Notes under the pieces: model-generated | Told to the model about the DNA's origin: nothing | Databases searched by the model: none | The model's input: only the letters and a program-made list of their open reading frames with translations | Source: Membranipora membranacea | Taxonomy: Eukaryota > Bryozoa > Gymnolaemata > Cheilostomatida > Membraniporidae | Assembly: GCA_914767715.1 (NCBI GenBank) | Contig: OU612071.1 | Coordinates: forward strand, 26,223,681 to 26,287,680 | Length of the DNA: 64,000 nt | Direction of reading: 5' to 3' | Position numbers and translations under genes: made by a program | In this document: positions 37,560-50,599 of the stretch, piece after piece | Layout of the letters: every line of letters begins with the position of its first letter | How positions within the stretch are numbered: position 1 is the first letter of the stretch

Positions 37560-40035
37560 CTAGACACAATCTCTGCCACTTATAGTATACAAGTTGATGA
37601 TTTTTCATCCAGCTTGTATGGGGTACCAATGACACAAACGTCATTTGCATATCAATGTGCCGTTTGGGCCATAAGTGTATTTTCTTGCTTACAAAATGTT
37701 TGTAATACAAATTCTAGACAACCTATGTTTCTTACTTGGACATTTTACTAAAAACAAGCTGATATTACATGCTGTAAAATTTGAGGGATGGAAACGCTGA
37801 AAAACGAGACAAATGGTCTCTCTGGTCTTCATGGTACACCTGTTAGATGGCTGGTGAAATCAATACTAAGCTTTGCAAATTGCAAAATTAGTACTAATTT
37901 CTGGTTCACTACAGTATCAATTGAATTTACAGTAGGCACATGTACTGGTGAATAAGTCTAAGAGCATTAATTTTTCCTAATTTAAGGTTAACTGGTGATA
38001 TAATCTACAAACTGAGGCATCAATAATGGTCCCCTGAAATGAAGGCTATATTCTGCTCTTTTATGCCAGCCTCACCAATCAATATATATCAATATCAACA
38101 TTTCCTAACTCAAGTGAACACCCATTATTTTGGGATGGTACAAATTATATCGAATCAATCCTTTGTTGCAAATTTTCATTTTTTTTGCTCGTCAATTTCT
38201 TTCAAATGTAGTACTCAATAAAAATGCCTCAGCTGGTGTTTTCATTTCAAACAAATTCCATCAGTCATGAAAGGACAAATAGTATCTAACTAGCTAAAAT
38301 TGAGTTAATACCAAGCAGATTTTAGAGTAGTTTCAGGGAATAAGACTAAGAGTTAGAACATTTATGATTGCCAATTTGAGGTTAACTGGTGATATGCTCT
38401 ACAAACTTAGGTATTAAATGGTCCTCGGAAACAAGGCTATATTTTGCTCTGTTGTACCATCCTCACCAATCAGATTTTAATTCAAACATTTTCTATTTCA
38501 AGTGAACACTGAGCATATGAGAATTGTACAAATTCCATGAAATCAAGCCTTTGTTGCCAATTTTCTCCTATTTATGCTCATTGATTACTTTTAGATGTTT
38601 GTATTCAACAAAATTGCCGCAGCTGGTGTTTCCAGTTCAAACAAATTTCATCAGTCATGAAAGGATTGGATGGTACAAACTCATGTAAATCACGCCTTTG
38701 TCATATCAATATACCAGCATCGAGCAACAGGAAGCCATAAAAGGTGATATGTAAGTTTGGTCCATCTCACTCTCAAAATTGACGATTTGTGTCTTTAGGC
38801 AATTGTAGCAAAATAACACCATGAACTTGAAGATATGGACCCTAAGTTCAAAAATTTACGTGAAGTTCCGTTCCCCGTGAAGTTTTCCTGTGTAGCACTC
38901 ATTTCTGTTTCACTAAAGACCCAATTAATTTTAGAGTAGTTTCAGGGAATAAGACTAAGAGTTGGAACATTTATGATTCCCAATTTGAGGTTGACTGGTG
39001 ATATGCTCTACAAACTTACGTATCAGATGGTCCTCTGAAACAAGGCTATATTTTGCTCTTTCGTTCCATCCTCACCAATCACATTTAAATTCCAACATTT
39101 TCTATTTCAAGTGAACACCGAGCATATGAGGATGGTACAAATTCAATGAAATAAAGCCTTTGTTGCCAATTTTCTCTTTTTTTGCTCATTAATTTCTTTT
39201 AAATGTTTGTATTCGCCAGAATTGCCGCAGCTGGTGTTTTCAGTTGGGGCTTCCTGCACACAATGCTGCCTTCAATTTCTTCAGAGAAAATAGAGCAATC
39301 TTCAATTTTAAAACTCTCATCTTCAGGGTAATTCTTCAAAACAACTGGACTCGACATAAACCTGCTGTACCTTTATCATGTCTGTGAGAACTGAGCCAGC
39401 AAGTTTATTGTTAATGGATGCGAACATTTTTTTCTTGACAAAAAATGCAACTGGTGGGGCTCGAACCAACCATCCTATGATTGAAAATAAGTAACACTGA
39501 TGGGTTTCGGTTTGTCGTTGTGTGGAGTTGTTTGTTCAAACCAACAAACCCAACTTGAGTAGATAACTCTAAGTTGTTGGACTGAATCCAGTCTACTTGA
39601 AATGGGGATGTCTTCTATCGATTTTTCATTTGAATCTTTTCTTAAACTTTAAAGTACTCAATCTTCAATCTTCAGTAAAATACGTGGGGGGCCCCTCAGT
39701 CCAAACAAATTTCATCAGTCATGAAAGGATTGGATGCTACTAACTCATGTAAATCATGCCTTTGTCATATCAATATCCCTTCATCGAGCATCAGGCAGCC
39801 ATAATAGGTGAGATGTAGTTTTGGTCTGTTTCCAACATGTAATCGGGGAAATAGATTGATAAAATGTGAGGGAGGAAATTGAGGATTGACCAATTAGCCC
39901 AGAAGTGTTGAGTGAAACACCCTGGAGAGAAGCATGCTGGTACCATGGTAATGAACCACCCAAGGAAATTAGCAACGCTCAACATTGATTTAAACAGCTT
40001 ATCTGATGTGTGTACCATGAAACCTACCAAGCGGG
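37560..40035. repeat. Long non-coding repeat family, copy A
   Basis: Diverged copy of the family also present at 45985-48130 (copy B) and in the tandem array 54930-62005. Shared blocks include ACAAGTTGATGATTTTTCAT, CATGGTACACCTGTTAGATG (37829), GTTTCAGGGAATAAGACTAA (twice, about 38335 and 38940), ACAAATTTCATCAGTCATGA, and an end near GTGTGTACCATGAAA that matches copy B near 47165. The internal part is duplicated (38,330-38,700 versus 38,930-39,240). There is no long open frame. Confidence 0.8.
39245..39695. mobile_element. 451-bp insertion in repeat copy A
   Basis: Compared with the other family members, the sequence TTTTCAGT-CAAACAAATTTC is interrupted here. The insert begins TGGGGCTTCCTG, ends GGGGGGCCCC, and is flanked by TCAGT on both sides (39240-39244, 39696-39700). 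Its ends share only GGGGC as an inverted repeat. A B-box-like GGTTCGAGCC on the minus strand is present, so it might be a tRNA-related SINE or a small DNA element. Confidence 0.6.
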
Positions 40036-40724
40036 CACGTGGTCACGAGAGGCCAGTATACCATGTGTTATTGAGGTGACTTCTCTATGAGCAACTCGGA
40101 ACATGTATCCTCATAGATTAGCATACTTATGTCATGTTTTTTAGCTTGTACTTTTCAATGCATTGTTATTATCAAGAACCCTGAAATATTCATCGAGTTT
40201 ACAAGAAATTTTCTGAGGGATGGGAACCCTGTGTAAAACTGGGTTGCCACGATGTAATGAAAATCATGTAACTTCCCTGTGAGAAAAAACACAGTCCTGC
40301 CTTCACAGACCCCCTATCCTTTAGTGAAGTTATTACTGTCTGCTATCAATTTGACACAAACAACTAATCAAAAAGCTATTCAATCAATAGTAAGTTAGCT
40401 CTGGTGACATCAACTGCGTTGCTGCTATGTCGCCTTGCAACCATGTGAAAACTGGGGATGGAGCGACGGGATTTTGTGAGATTTGTCACCCCTGTTTGTA
40501 CAGTTCGACCGTTCAAAATAATTTTTTCTTCCACATTGTACCTTTGATAAAAACAAACTTTGTTTTATTGTTTACATTGTCAACAGGTTGAAATAATACT
40601 GCAAAGAAGTGTAAAGCATATGTTTGCTGTATATATTTTCATAATGCAGCATCTATTACGATTGATGGCTCTTCATTAGAGTATGAACAATTTCTTAATA
40701 TACATGAAGAGTGAGTTACACTGC
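40036..40724. other. Non-coding stretch, no gene supported
   Basis: No exon, RNA gene or repeat member recognised between the end of repeat copy A and the SINE. Confidence 0.4.
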
Positions 40725-40739
40725 AATAAATGTAATGCT

Positions 40740-40948
40740 TCTCGGCCTATTGGCACTGCCAATGGCTGATTAGTGCCTGTTTCAGTTTCTGGCAGTTTGC
40801 TGCACACTTATAATTAGGAGGTCCACCATGGCCTCACCTCTAGGATGCATTCTATTTTACTAGGATGAATCACACTCTCAGTATGAGGACTCCGGGCAAC
40901 TTGCGTCCCTCTCTAGGGGCAGCCCACCCTCTGTTTTGTCATAAACAG
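40740..40948 (+). mobile_element. SINE-like retrosequence with a U2-snRNA-like head
   Basis: A 209-bp insert is flanked by a 15-bp direct repeat AATAAATGTAATGCT (40725-40739, 40949-40963), typical of LINE-driven retroposition. Its first bases, including the end of the left repeat, read GCTTCTCGGCCTATTGGC (40737-40754). This matches the 5' end of U2 snRNA with one difference; the rest (TGGCTGATTAGTGCCTGTTT and beyond) diverges. The tail is not a plain poly-A. Confidence 0.7.
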
Positions 40949-41039
40949 AATAAATGTAATGCTAACTTCTTTTGATGACATTCAGGACATATTAATTGAA
41001 GTCTATACTGAAATTAACACCGAAAATACAGTTCCATGA

Positions 41040-43290
41040 CATTCCATGACAAAGGCAGTAACCACCAAAAACATCAAACTGTGAAACACCATCAGATTAT
41101 AGACCAATTACACTACTAAACATTGATTATAAAATCCTCACCAAATACCTGAACAAAGTATATTTTTCTGAATTCTTAAAATCTTATATTTCATCAGAGC
41201 AGCTTTGTGCAGTTCCTGACAGGAACATTCATAATGGAAACATTTCCATAAGGGATGTCATCACCTTCTGCAAAAGTAAAAACCAAGCTGGGATCCTTAT
41301 GTTTCTAGACCAGAAGAAAGCCTTTGATCTGGTAGACAGGGACTTTCTTTTCAGGGTCATGGAGGGCTTCAACTTCAATGCTGAAGTCCTCAAAGTGGTT
41401 AGAACACTTTACGAGAATACTACCACCTCTGTCCAAATAAATGGCCACATTTCTGAAGACATTGAACTACAGAGAGGGTTAAGACAAGGGTGCCCACTGT
41501 ATTGGGATAGGACTCGGATCGTAGACTGTCAACAGTAAATGAGCTTTGCATCAATTCATTTTAATTGTAACCTGCAATCATGTAAAAACAACTATAGAAA
41601 ATATTCTCATTTGAGTAGGAATTAACTTGCTTCTGCATCAAATAAACTATAGTAAAATGTGACATCAAATGTGAATACATATAAATCAAATGCATCAGTT
41701 ATCCGGAAAAACACTTACAAGTTATTGATCCAATATGGGTTTGATAATCTGCATCCACAATAATAATATTTTAATACAAGATACAGTTTTACAATTATAA
41801 AACCTCTCACTTTTAAATAGACGGAGTGATGGCAGGCTAAACTAACAAGATCGCCATCTGAGCCAACACTGATTTGACCAAGGAAAATTGTACACAAAAG
41901 ATTAGTCACAAATAGCTAGAAATAACAGAAAGCAAAAGGTTACAAAAGAAGGCAGGATAATTAAGTGTCACTTTGAACAAATTTCTATATTCATCAACAG
42001 TCATTATCTTTCATACTGGTCAGGGCATACTGAAACACCCACTTTCACCATCTCTGTACATTATTTATGTAGAGTTATTTCTTTTATATATACACAGCCA
42101 AGCTGCTTTCAGGGGTATCCCTTTAACCACAAACAAAGTAGCTAAAGATACCGCCTATGCAGACGACCTTCTTTTCTTATGCCAAGATATCGCCGATGTA
42201 GAATATATTTTTTTCATTTTTTGATCACATCTGGCAGGCTACAGGTAGCGAGTTAAATAGAGCCAAAACTCAGCTTTTGGCTTTGGGTACAGCGGAACTA
42301 ACCAACGAGTATGCTGTCGATGAAATAAAAGTGTGTGGAATCAGTTTTATAGATACCGACAGCCAAGAATTGGAAAGAATAAATATTTTAGAATGCATCA
42401 GAAAATTGGAAAGAAAAATAAACTTCCTTCAGACTATCCCCCGTACCATCAAAGAGAGAGTCATAATAGTTAATACAATATTGTACCCAATAATATCATA
42501 CGTGAAAAATCTGATGAAAAAGCTCACCTTTTCCCTGATCTACAGAGAAGGGAAAACAGAATTAATTAAAAGACAATTCATAGAGCTGGCAAAAGAAAAA
42601 GGAGGCATGGGCTTATATGAACTAAATTCCTACTGTGAGGCAACTTACCTGCAGGATAACCTATGCCTACCTGTACAAGAGTCCTTTGAACACCAAAGAC
42701 CCGACCTTTTTTGTATTTTTTTTCTTTCTGGACAAGAACTCTGTTTGCACATACATTTACTAAAAACAGCGCACACTGCTTCATACTTCTAGACCAATAT
42801 AAAAAGGCACAAACAGTACTTGACGAAATAGACGAGAAATCCAAGGACATTCTAAAAATAAGCCTTGTGTCGAACGATCAGATCTACCAAATTCTCACAG
42901 GAGAGGGCGATCTCTTACCCATTAAAATTCATACAAACCAAGAGTTAAGTGAAATTAATTGAAATATGGAACAATTATATTAGTAGTAAGTAAATAGGGG
43001 CCACACTTTTAAAATGGAAAATACAAGGAGTGAAAACAACTAGTAACTTTTGCATAAAACCAGAAACAGAGACATTAGAACATGTATTTGCGTCATGCAG
43101 TTCCCTTCAGGACACAAGGAAAATAATGATAGAGTCTGTTAAAAAGCTGGAAACACATATTATTACGGATAAAAACAACCAACAAATCCTTTTCTGTTTA
43201 GGTTTGACCCCTAACAACGAGGGAAACACCATCAATATGAATGTGTTTGAATATGTGGCAGAGTGCAGTAGGAAGATATGAAACAGCAGG
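41040..43290 (+). pseudogene. Tx1/L1-like LINE, reverse transcriptase region, degenerate
   Basis: RT blocks in order: YRPITLLNIDYKILTKYLNK, AGILMFLDQKKAFDLVDRDF (first catalytic Asp), LRQGCPL, then after an LTR insertion SPSLYIIYVE and DTAYADDLLFLCQD (catalytic YADD intact). Then LNRAKTQLLALG, ERVIIVNTILYPIISYV and EKGGMGLYELNSY. A C-terminal remnant has ETLEHVFASCSSLQD. The F-L-D-Q-x-K-A-F-D style and the C-terminal region resemble L1/Tx1-clade elements, unlike the LINE at 21/36 kb. Several frameshifts and stops plus the solo LTR at 41498-42037 make it inactive. No endonuclease half is visible upstream. Confidence 0.82.
41498..42037. mobile_element. Solo LTR of an LTR retrotransposon inside the LINE
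   Basis: A 540-bp insert splits the LINE motif GCPL-SPSL. It begins TGTATTGGG and ends CTGAAACA (TG...CA ends), and is flanked by CCCAC on both sides (41493-41497 and 42038-42042). The LINE reading frame resumes exactly after the duplication. The size, TG/CA ends and 5-bp duplication fit a solo LTR left by recombination of a gypsy- or BEL-type retrotransposon. Confidence 0.75.
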
Positions 43291-43399
43291 CATGAAATAG
43301 TTTTTGAGAAAGCGGATAGGGAAAATAAGATAATAGGCGACTTACTGAGCCCAAAAATAACATTTTGATAATTTGGAGTTGTATTGTCAATGCCCATGA

Positions 43400-44656
43400 T
43401 AAAGGGACAGTTCGCTATAGGAAGGATACTAAAATATTCCTATTCTTTGATAACTCCGTAGCAGCATATTTTCTGGAAGTGGCATTCTCAGATCAGGTGC
43501 ATAATCTACAAACAAACACATTGGGATGGAGAAAAAAATTCTAGTTCCTCAAACTTTCAAACCAGCGATGTAATTCTTGCAGTGTCATAACACACAAGGT
43601 TATTATTCTGGGATATGTGGTAACACCTTAGTAATAGTATAGAAATTATTGATACGATGAAAATTTTGAGCATGACGTCCACATGTAGCATTTTGTGTTG
43701 CTAATATTTTTCACTTCTTGTCTCGAAGGGAGAACGCTTTTTGTATTGGGGACTTGATATAGATCTTATAATCCAACAACCTCAAATGTGGAGACTTTAC
43801 GAACCCATCATTTTTGATGTTGGACAATCACTAGTTGATGACAAAGAATCGTTCATTTCAAATGTTTTTCTATAATTGATCGGTAGATATCATCGGAATA
43901 CATGTATTTATATTTTCATATGCTTTAGAAAACAGATCAGTGTAGAAATTATTAAGAAAGCATAATATGTAATATTAAATTGGAAAGAACAGCATAGAAC
44001 TATACAGTCTCATTCATTTGTCCCGTTTTTGCAGGTAGCTATGGCTACCATGTCAGGTAGGCAAGGTCACTACCTCTTGACTTGACAGGAGTGTCAAAAC
44101 TCTATAAATAAACAAAATCATTTGCATTTATAAACAGTAAAAAGTAAGTTGTTGCATCAGACAATCATAAATAAGCAATTTGATTAAGAATGAGAAGAAT
44201 TTATTATGAGTTTTTCCTACAATACGAATTTAAACCATATTTGAATGTTATACTCATCCAGTCATTGTTCCATGTTGTATACCAGTTTCTGACACTATCT
44301 TTAAGTTTCCACTATGAGGCATATAAATTTCTTACTCTGAGAAAGGCTCACGCCAATAAGCCTTGTCTTCTAAGACATTGGCAGTCGACGAATCTGACTG
44401 CCCTACTTCTTCTTCTGTTGTCTTCATCTTGATGAGGAAATGAATATAAATAAATAAGTAAAGAAAGTATAATATATCCAACTAGATTTCACGAACAAAA
44501 ATGAAATCTTGAGTAATGTATTTATGGTTTTCAAAGTGCAAGTGATAAACAAACAGTTACAACTGATTCTTGGAACAGAAGATTTGGGTGAATGTAAGAA
44601 ATGATAGGCAGATTAGAAACATCATGATTCAAACTTACTGTTATAAAGTCTACCCA
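43400..44656. other. Non-coding stretch, no gene supported
   Basis: No exon recognised; the open frame 44190-44432 has no family signal. Confidence 0.4.
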
Positions 44657-44721
<65 letters not shown>

Positions 44722-44750
44722 TGTTGTTGTTGTTTTTGCTTTTGTTGTTG
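44657..44750. repeat. (TTG/CAA)n microsatellite
   Basis: Uninterrupted TGT repeats to 44720 (about 21 units), then imperfect to 44750. One frame reads as poly-Cys and the reverse strand as CAA/AAC/ACA; nothing suggests that it is coding. Confidence 0.9.
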
Positions 44751-45984
44751 TCTCTGTTCAGCGTACAACTTCGAGTGAGGTGTGAGACTTTCTCTTCTCA
44801 TTTTATAGTTTGCTTAGATATGTGTCATTAGAACATGTCATAAACGCATATTTTCATAGTGGTATCAATATACATATTTTTTTGTCAATAAAAGAATCAT
44901 GCTGGGATTTTTTTTGATGCAGGTACAGGAAAAATAACTAAAACAGGTTCAGTAGAAAAAGAAATAATAAAAAGTAATAAAATGAAAGGTGCTTTGATAG
45001 TAGTTGTGAAATGACGGGCACGGAGAGGAATATGAATCATGAATGGGTTGAATTTAACTGAGTATGGTTAACATTTGCTGTTGTACCATGAGCCTTTTTT
45101 AAAGCAAATATATTCTTCTAAGAATATATTATGGTTTGTGTCGGAATCAATGCAGGAGTATCCTTGTCTAAATCCACATTGAAATTTGTGAAGAAATTTG
45201 TTTCAACCTTTGAATTTGAGAAATCTCATGTTTTTTAGCACGGTGTAGTTTGGGAATGTATCATCTGTACACCAAACTTTGATCTGAATCACATAAACTC
45301 TTTTTCCTTTCATGTTACTAACATTGGAGAAGAAAAAAACTGTAAAAGAGCAAAAAGAAAAACTCAACATTGATACTGATGAGCAATCTTAACAATACAA
45401 CTGGTTTGTGAGAAAAAGATTATATATTTTTTTATAGTTATGAGGTATAATATACACTAGATGAAAAATCTTTTGGTTTTGCTTGTAGATTGGTTATAAA
45501 AGGTCTTGTCCATTTATATAGTATCGATACCCTGTGAAATTGTGTGAGAGACCTTAATGCTGCTTGATTTTTCTGTTTCAAGTATCAGTACAGGTCTACG
45601 GATTTCATGGGGCACAGGAGCATTTGAGGTCGGATGATCTTCCTGACACCACCGTGACCCGCCAGGAATCGAACACAACACCTATAGTATAGATTGGTTA
45701 CAGTTTTCACTTATAACATGTCAGTGATACTTGTGTACTTTTGTCAATGATAATATATCATGTGCTTAGATCAAAGCAATGTTGGATTGTTGTAGTGTTA
45801 AAAATTGAGTTGAAAAGGGATGACAAAGGGTTAATTTAATTAAAAGTACCATCTGAACTCTTAATATGTAAAATGATTCCGAGAATTATGTTCAGACATA
45901 GGCCATGAGTGCAGGATGTAACCTCAGTTTCAGTTCCCAAAGCCTTCTCTGTTAGGACAGTATAACAATAACCTCAATGTTGTC
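44751..45984. other. Non-coding stretch with SINE remnant
   Basis: At about 45610-45690 a remnant resembling a tRNA-derived SINE is visible: on the minus strand GTTCGATTCCTGGCGGGTCA (B-box-like), joined to GGTGTCAGGAAGATCATCCG. The remainder shows nothing recognisable. Confidence 0.45.
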
Positions 45985-48125
45985 AGGTCTACTTGTCAGG
46001 CTCTCCCACTTACAGTACACAAGTTGATGATTTTTCATCAAGCTTATATGGGGCACCAATGACACAAATGTCATTTACATATCAATTTGCCATGCAGTTT
46101 ACGCCACAAGTGTATTTTCTTGCTTACAAAATGTTTTTTTAACACTACTCTAGGCAACCTATGTTTCTTACTTTGACAATTTACTAAAATTAAGCTGATA
46201 TTACATGTTGTAAAGCTTGAGAGATGGAAACGCCGAAAAAACAAGAAAAATGGTCTCTCTGGAGCTCACATTTGTACACCCTGCTTCCTCCTTGCAAGTT
46301 GAATCGCTAGTAATAATATATCTCCAAAAGGGTGGTAGGTATGAAAGTCTGCTGTAAGCTCAATTTTCATGGTACACCTGTTAGATGGCTGGTGAAATCA
46401 ATATTAAGCTTTGCAAATTTTCCTGTGTAGCACTCATTTCTGGTTCACTAAAGTTTCAATTAATTTTACAGTAGGCACATGTACTGGAGGATAAAACTAA
46501 GAGCCCAGAGACTCAGAGCATTAATAATCCCTAAGTTAAGGTTCACTGGTGATATGCTCTACAAACTTAGGCATCAATAATGGTCCCCTGAAATGAAGGC
46601 TATATTGTGCTCTTTAATGCTAGCCTCACCAATTAACATTTAATTCAATCATCTCCCAACTCAAGTGAACACCAATTATGCTGGGATGGTACAAATTTAT
46701 ATCAAATCAGTCCTCTGTGGCCAATTTTCAGTTTTTTCTGCTCATCAATCTCTTTCAAAATTGTAGTATTCAACAGAATTGCCTCAGCTGCTGTTTTCAG
46801 TTCAAACAAATTTCATCAGTCATGAAAGGATTGGATGATAAAAACTCATGTTAACCACGCCTTTGTCATATTGATATCCCAGCATCGAGCATCAGGCAGC
46901 CATAATAGGTGAGATGTAATTTTGGTGTACTCTCACTCTCAAAAGATATTATGCCCATTCGTCTTTCCAACATGTTTTCGCAGAAATAGATGGATACAAA
47001 GTGAAGGAGGATATTGAGGATTGACCAATTAGCCCAGAAGTGTTGAGTGAAACACCCTGGAGAGAAGCATGTCGGTACCATGGTAATGAACCAGAAACAC
47101 TTGCTACACAAGGAAATTAGCAAAGCTCAACATTGATTTAGCCAGCTTATGTGATGTGTGTACCATGAAAACCAAGGTCACGGTTGACCTGAATACCTAT
47201 CACCCTTTGGGTGTCACTTTTGTAACTGTAACTTGCAATGAGGAAGCAGGGCGTAAAACTTTGGGACCAATCTGCTGCAGCCTTTTCCTCTCAAAGTTTT
47301 ATGCATTTCAATCAAAGAGACTTAACAGCATGTAAAATCAGACAATGATGGTACATTCTCAAAGTAAGAAGCTTGAGGTTTTAGTTGTAGAAAACATTTT
47401 TGCCAGTAGCAATGGACTTAAAGACCAGTTTCTCAGGCTCATCTAAAGTTATTATATTGCAGAAAGGAAACTTGTGGCACACACTGCCTGGCCAATTCAA
47501 TAATTTAATTTTATAATTTAGTATGCGTCATGGTTAGGCATCATAAGCTTAATGCAAAACCATCAGACTGTGTAATTTAATCGAAAAAGACTAACAGTGA
47601 AGCTGACATTATAAGGTTAGCTGGTATCTGTCCTGCCAGAGAAGGCTTGTAGCTGAAAATAAGGCTATGGCATGGCCTTTGTTTTGGACTCAGACAGAAT
47701 TCTGGGAATAATTTATTACATTTATTTGGAGCCAATAAAAACGGGGTTCTGATGGTACTAATTTGATTAAAATATGCCTTTGTCATCTGCTTTCAACTCA
47801 TTATTTTAACAGATCATTAATCCTTCATTTCTTTGATCTAAGCAGATGCTATGTAATCACTCGTAATACGAACCAAACACCAATATATAGTTAGGCGAAA
47901 CTATAATCAATCTACAAGCAAAACCAGGCAAGTCTTTCATCAAGTAACTGTTATATGCTCTATGTTTCATATAAGTTCTTCTCGAGTAAATAAATGTGAT
48001 ATTTGACTATATGTGCATTCTGAGACTCAAACTTGTTTCTTACAGATAATTTGCTTGAACTTTTCAGACTCAGTTGGCACAAATAGATTCGGTAGCATGA
48101 TAGGTATATGGAGATTTTTATTGGT
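45985..48125. repeat. Long non-coding repeat family, copy B (left part, split by the foldback element)
   Basis: Starts with ACAAGTTGATGATTTTTCAT as in copy A, carries CATGGTACACCTGTTAGATG at 46369, and keeps the 46930-47170 segment shared with copy A but absent from the array. From about 47,400 it is collinear with the last array unit and tail (61,690-62,430): GCGTCATGGTTAGGCATCAT, GTATCTGTCCTGCCAGAGAA, ATTTATTTGGAGCCAATAAA. It is cut at 48,130 by the 4.3-kb foldback element and resumes at 52439-52500. Confidence 0.8.
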
Positions 48126-48638
48126 ACCGTTATAGTATTGTAAACTGTCCCCCGCGCGAAAACAACCCCAGGACACTTTACAATATTGTAAACTGTCCCG
48201 GGGACACTTTACAATAAAAACAGGCCTATTGTAAACTGTCCGCCCCTATTGTAAACTGTCCCCCCCTATTGTAAACCGTCCCCCCCTATTGTAAACTGTC
48301 CCCCCTATTTGTGACTGTCCATATCGAGAGCCCAGCTGTTTATCACCATTCTAAATGGGTCAGATCATCTAAGTGGAGCATACCATGATGTTCTGGCTGC
48401 CACTATGATGGCCAAAGTTGTACCATGGGGATGGTGGTGGTATCTCATTGAATGAGTGTATAAAGCCTCTTTTTCATATGGTACTTTGGGGATCTATTTT
48501 TTGCAAACACTAGTTATTTGAAGCTCCTATGATTAAGAGATGTCTGGTTTGCGAAAAAAGGTGCACTAAGCCAACAGTGGATAGATGTGTAGTTGCCACA
48601 TCACAGAACACACATACTTTCATTGCAGGTTCATGAGC

Positions 48639-50132
48639 CGCGCGAAAACAACCACCCCATTCATTCATCATAAAATCTACCTCCTTCAAGCATTTGCCTA
48701 GGAGTGATGGCAGTCAGTCACAAGTGTGAGCGGGAGAAATAATTACTTTTGAGCTATTCATATTGTGAGGATGGGTATTGCACTGTAAAATATTACTTAA
48801 GCCGCGCGAAAGCAACCACCCCCCAAGCTGTCTTATAAAGATATCTGTTAAAAAGTCTCAAACATAATGAACCGTGATTTTGCATCCATAATGCGATTAT
48901 CATAAGGTGACTGTGTACCAAATTTCAGATTAGTAGGTCAGAACTTAATGACACAACGGATGATATGTCGTTCTTTGCAAGTTCATGAGCCGCGCGAAAA
49001 TAACCACCCCATTCAGTCATCTTGAAATCTACCTCAATCAAGCATTTGCCTGTGAGTGATGAAAGTCAGTCACACGTGAGACCTGGAGAAATAACGACTT
49101 TTGAGTTTTTCATATTGTACCGCCTGGTATTGGACTGTAAAATATTGCTTAAGCCGCGCGAAAACAACCACCCCCCAAAGTGTCTTATAAAGATTATCTG
49201 TCAAAAAGTCTCAATCATAATGAACCATGATTTGGCAGCCATAATTCGATTGTCGTAAGGTGACTGTGTACCAAATTTCAGATTAGTAGGTCAGAACTTA
49301 ATGACACAACGGATGATATGTCGTTCTTTGCAAGTTCATGAGCCGCGCGAAAACAACCACCCCATTCATTCATCTTGAAATCTACCTCAATCAGGAAATT
49401 GCCTGTGAGTGATGACAGTCAGTCACAAGTGAGACTGGGAGAAATAACCGCTTTCGAGCTTTTCATATTGTGCGGCCTGATATTGCCCTGTAAAACATTG
49501 CTTAAGCCGCGCGAAAACAACCACCCCCCAAGCTGTCTTATAAAGATTATCTGTCAAAAAGTCTCAAACGAAATGAACCATGATTTTCTAGCAATAATGT
49601 GATTGCCATGAAGTGACTGTGTACCTAATTTTGGATTAAAAGGTTAGAAATTAATGACACAACGGATGATATGTCGTTCTTTGCAAGTTCATGAGCCGCG
49701 CGAAAACAACCACCCCATTCATTCATCTTGAATTCTACCTCAATCAAGCATTTGCCTGTGAGTGATAAAAGTCAGTCACAAGTGAGACCTGGAGAAATAA
49801 CGACTTTTGAGTTTTTCATATTGTGCCGCCTGGTATTGGACTGTAAAATATTGCTTAAGCCGCGCGAAAACAACCACCCCCCAAAGTGTCTTATAAAGAT
49901 TATCTGTCAAAAAGTCTCAATCATAATGAACCATGATTTGGCAGCCATAATTCGATTGTCATAAGGTGACTGTGTACCAAATTTCAGATTAGTAGGTCAG
50001 AAGTTAATGACACAACGGATTATATGTCGTTCTTTGAAAGTTCATGAGCCGCGCGAAAACAACCACCCCATTCATTCATCTTGAAATCTACCTCAATCAA
50101 GAATTTGCCTATGAGTGATGACAGTCAGTCAG
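48639..50132. repeat. 353-bp tandem array, left arm
   Basis: The box CGCGCGAAAACAACCACCCC recurs at 48639, 48991, 49344, 49697 and 50050 (after TCATGAGC) and at 48803, 49155, 49508 and 49861 (after CTTAAGC). Spacing is therefore 352-353 bp within each series and 164/188 bp between series. Each unit is thus a dimer of two half-units sharing the CGCGCG box. A further box lies in the terminal repeat (48153). Confidence 0.9.
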
Positions 50133-50599
50133 CGTTTGTACAGCTTAAGCAATGGGTTTATATGCAGGGTAACAGTGTTTAGTGCAACAAGTAATGTAGC
50201 AGTAATAATTGCAGGACTCGCACAAAAATCACTGAATTACTGTGCAGTTCTATGCAGATGTGCTGTTGGGGATTGTCTTTGTGCAGCTTATTGAGCTACT
50301 GCGTAACTAATATCAGCTGTTCCGCACATTACATTGCAAACCATCCAGAAGCGAACAACTGGTATCAGTAGGACACTTACACTATGGCTGTAAAATAATA
50401 TATATTAGGATTCCATTAATGATCTAGTAGGATACAGTTTATATGAACTAAAGTGGGAGTCGTTGTTTTTGCCTGGCTCCAGCAATCATTTACAGTGCAA
50501 AAGCATGGCTCTCACTATGAGGAGCTCAAATTGATTATTTCTTGGTGTCACACTTGTGATTGAAAAATCATGCACTATATGAAAAGCTCAAATGTAATT
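50133..50599. other. Central loop of the foldback element
   Basis: Unpaired spacer between the two arms. It shares blocks with 24593-24850 (TTATATGCAGGGT, ACACTATGGCTG), so it is an old part of the element. No open frame of note. Confidence 0.6.

Noticed and set aside
42578-43397. Open frames antisense to the Tx1-like LINE
   Set aside because: Shadows of the LINE coding strand.
44570-44785. Open frame with poly-Cys
   Set aside because: It is the (TTG)n microsatellite read in one frame.
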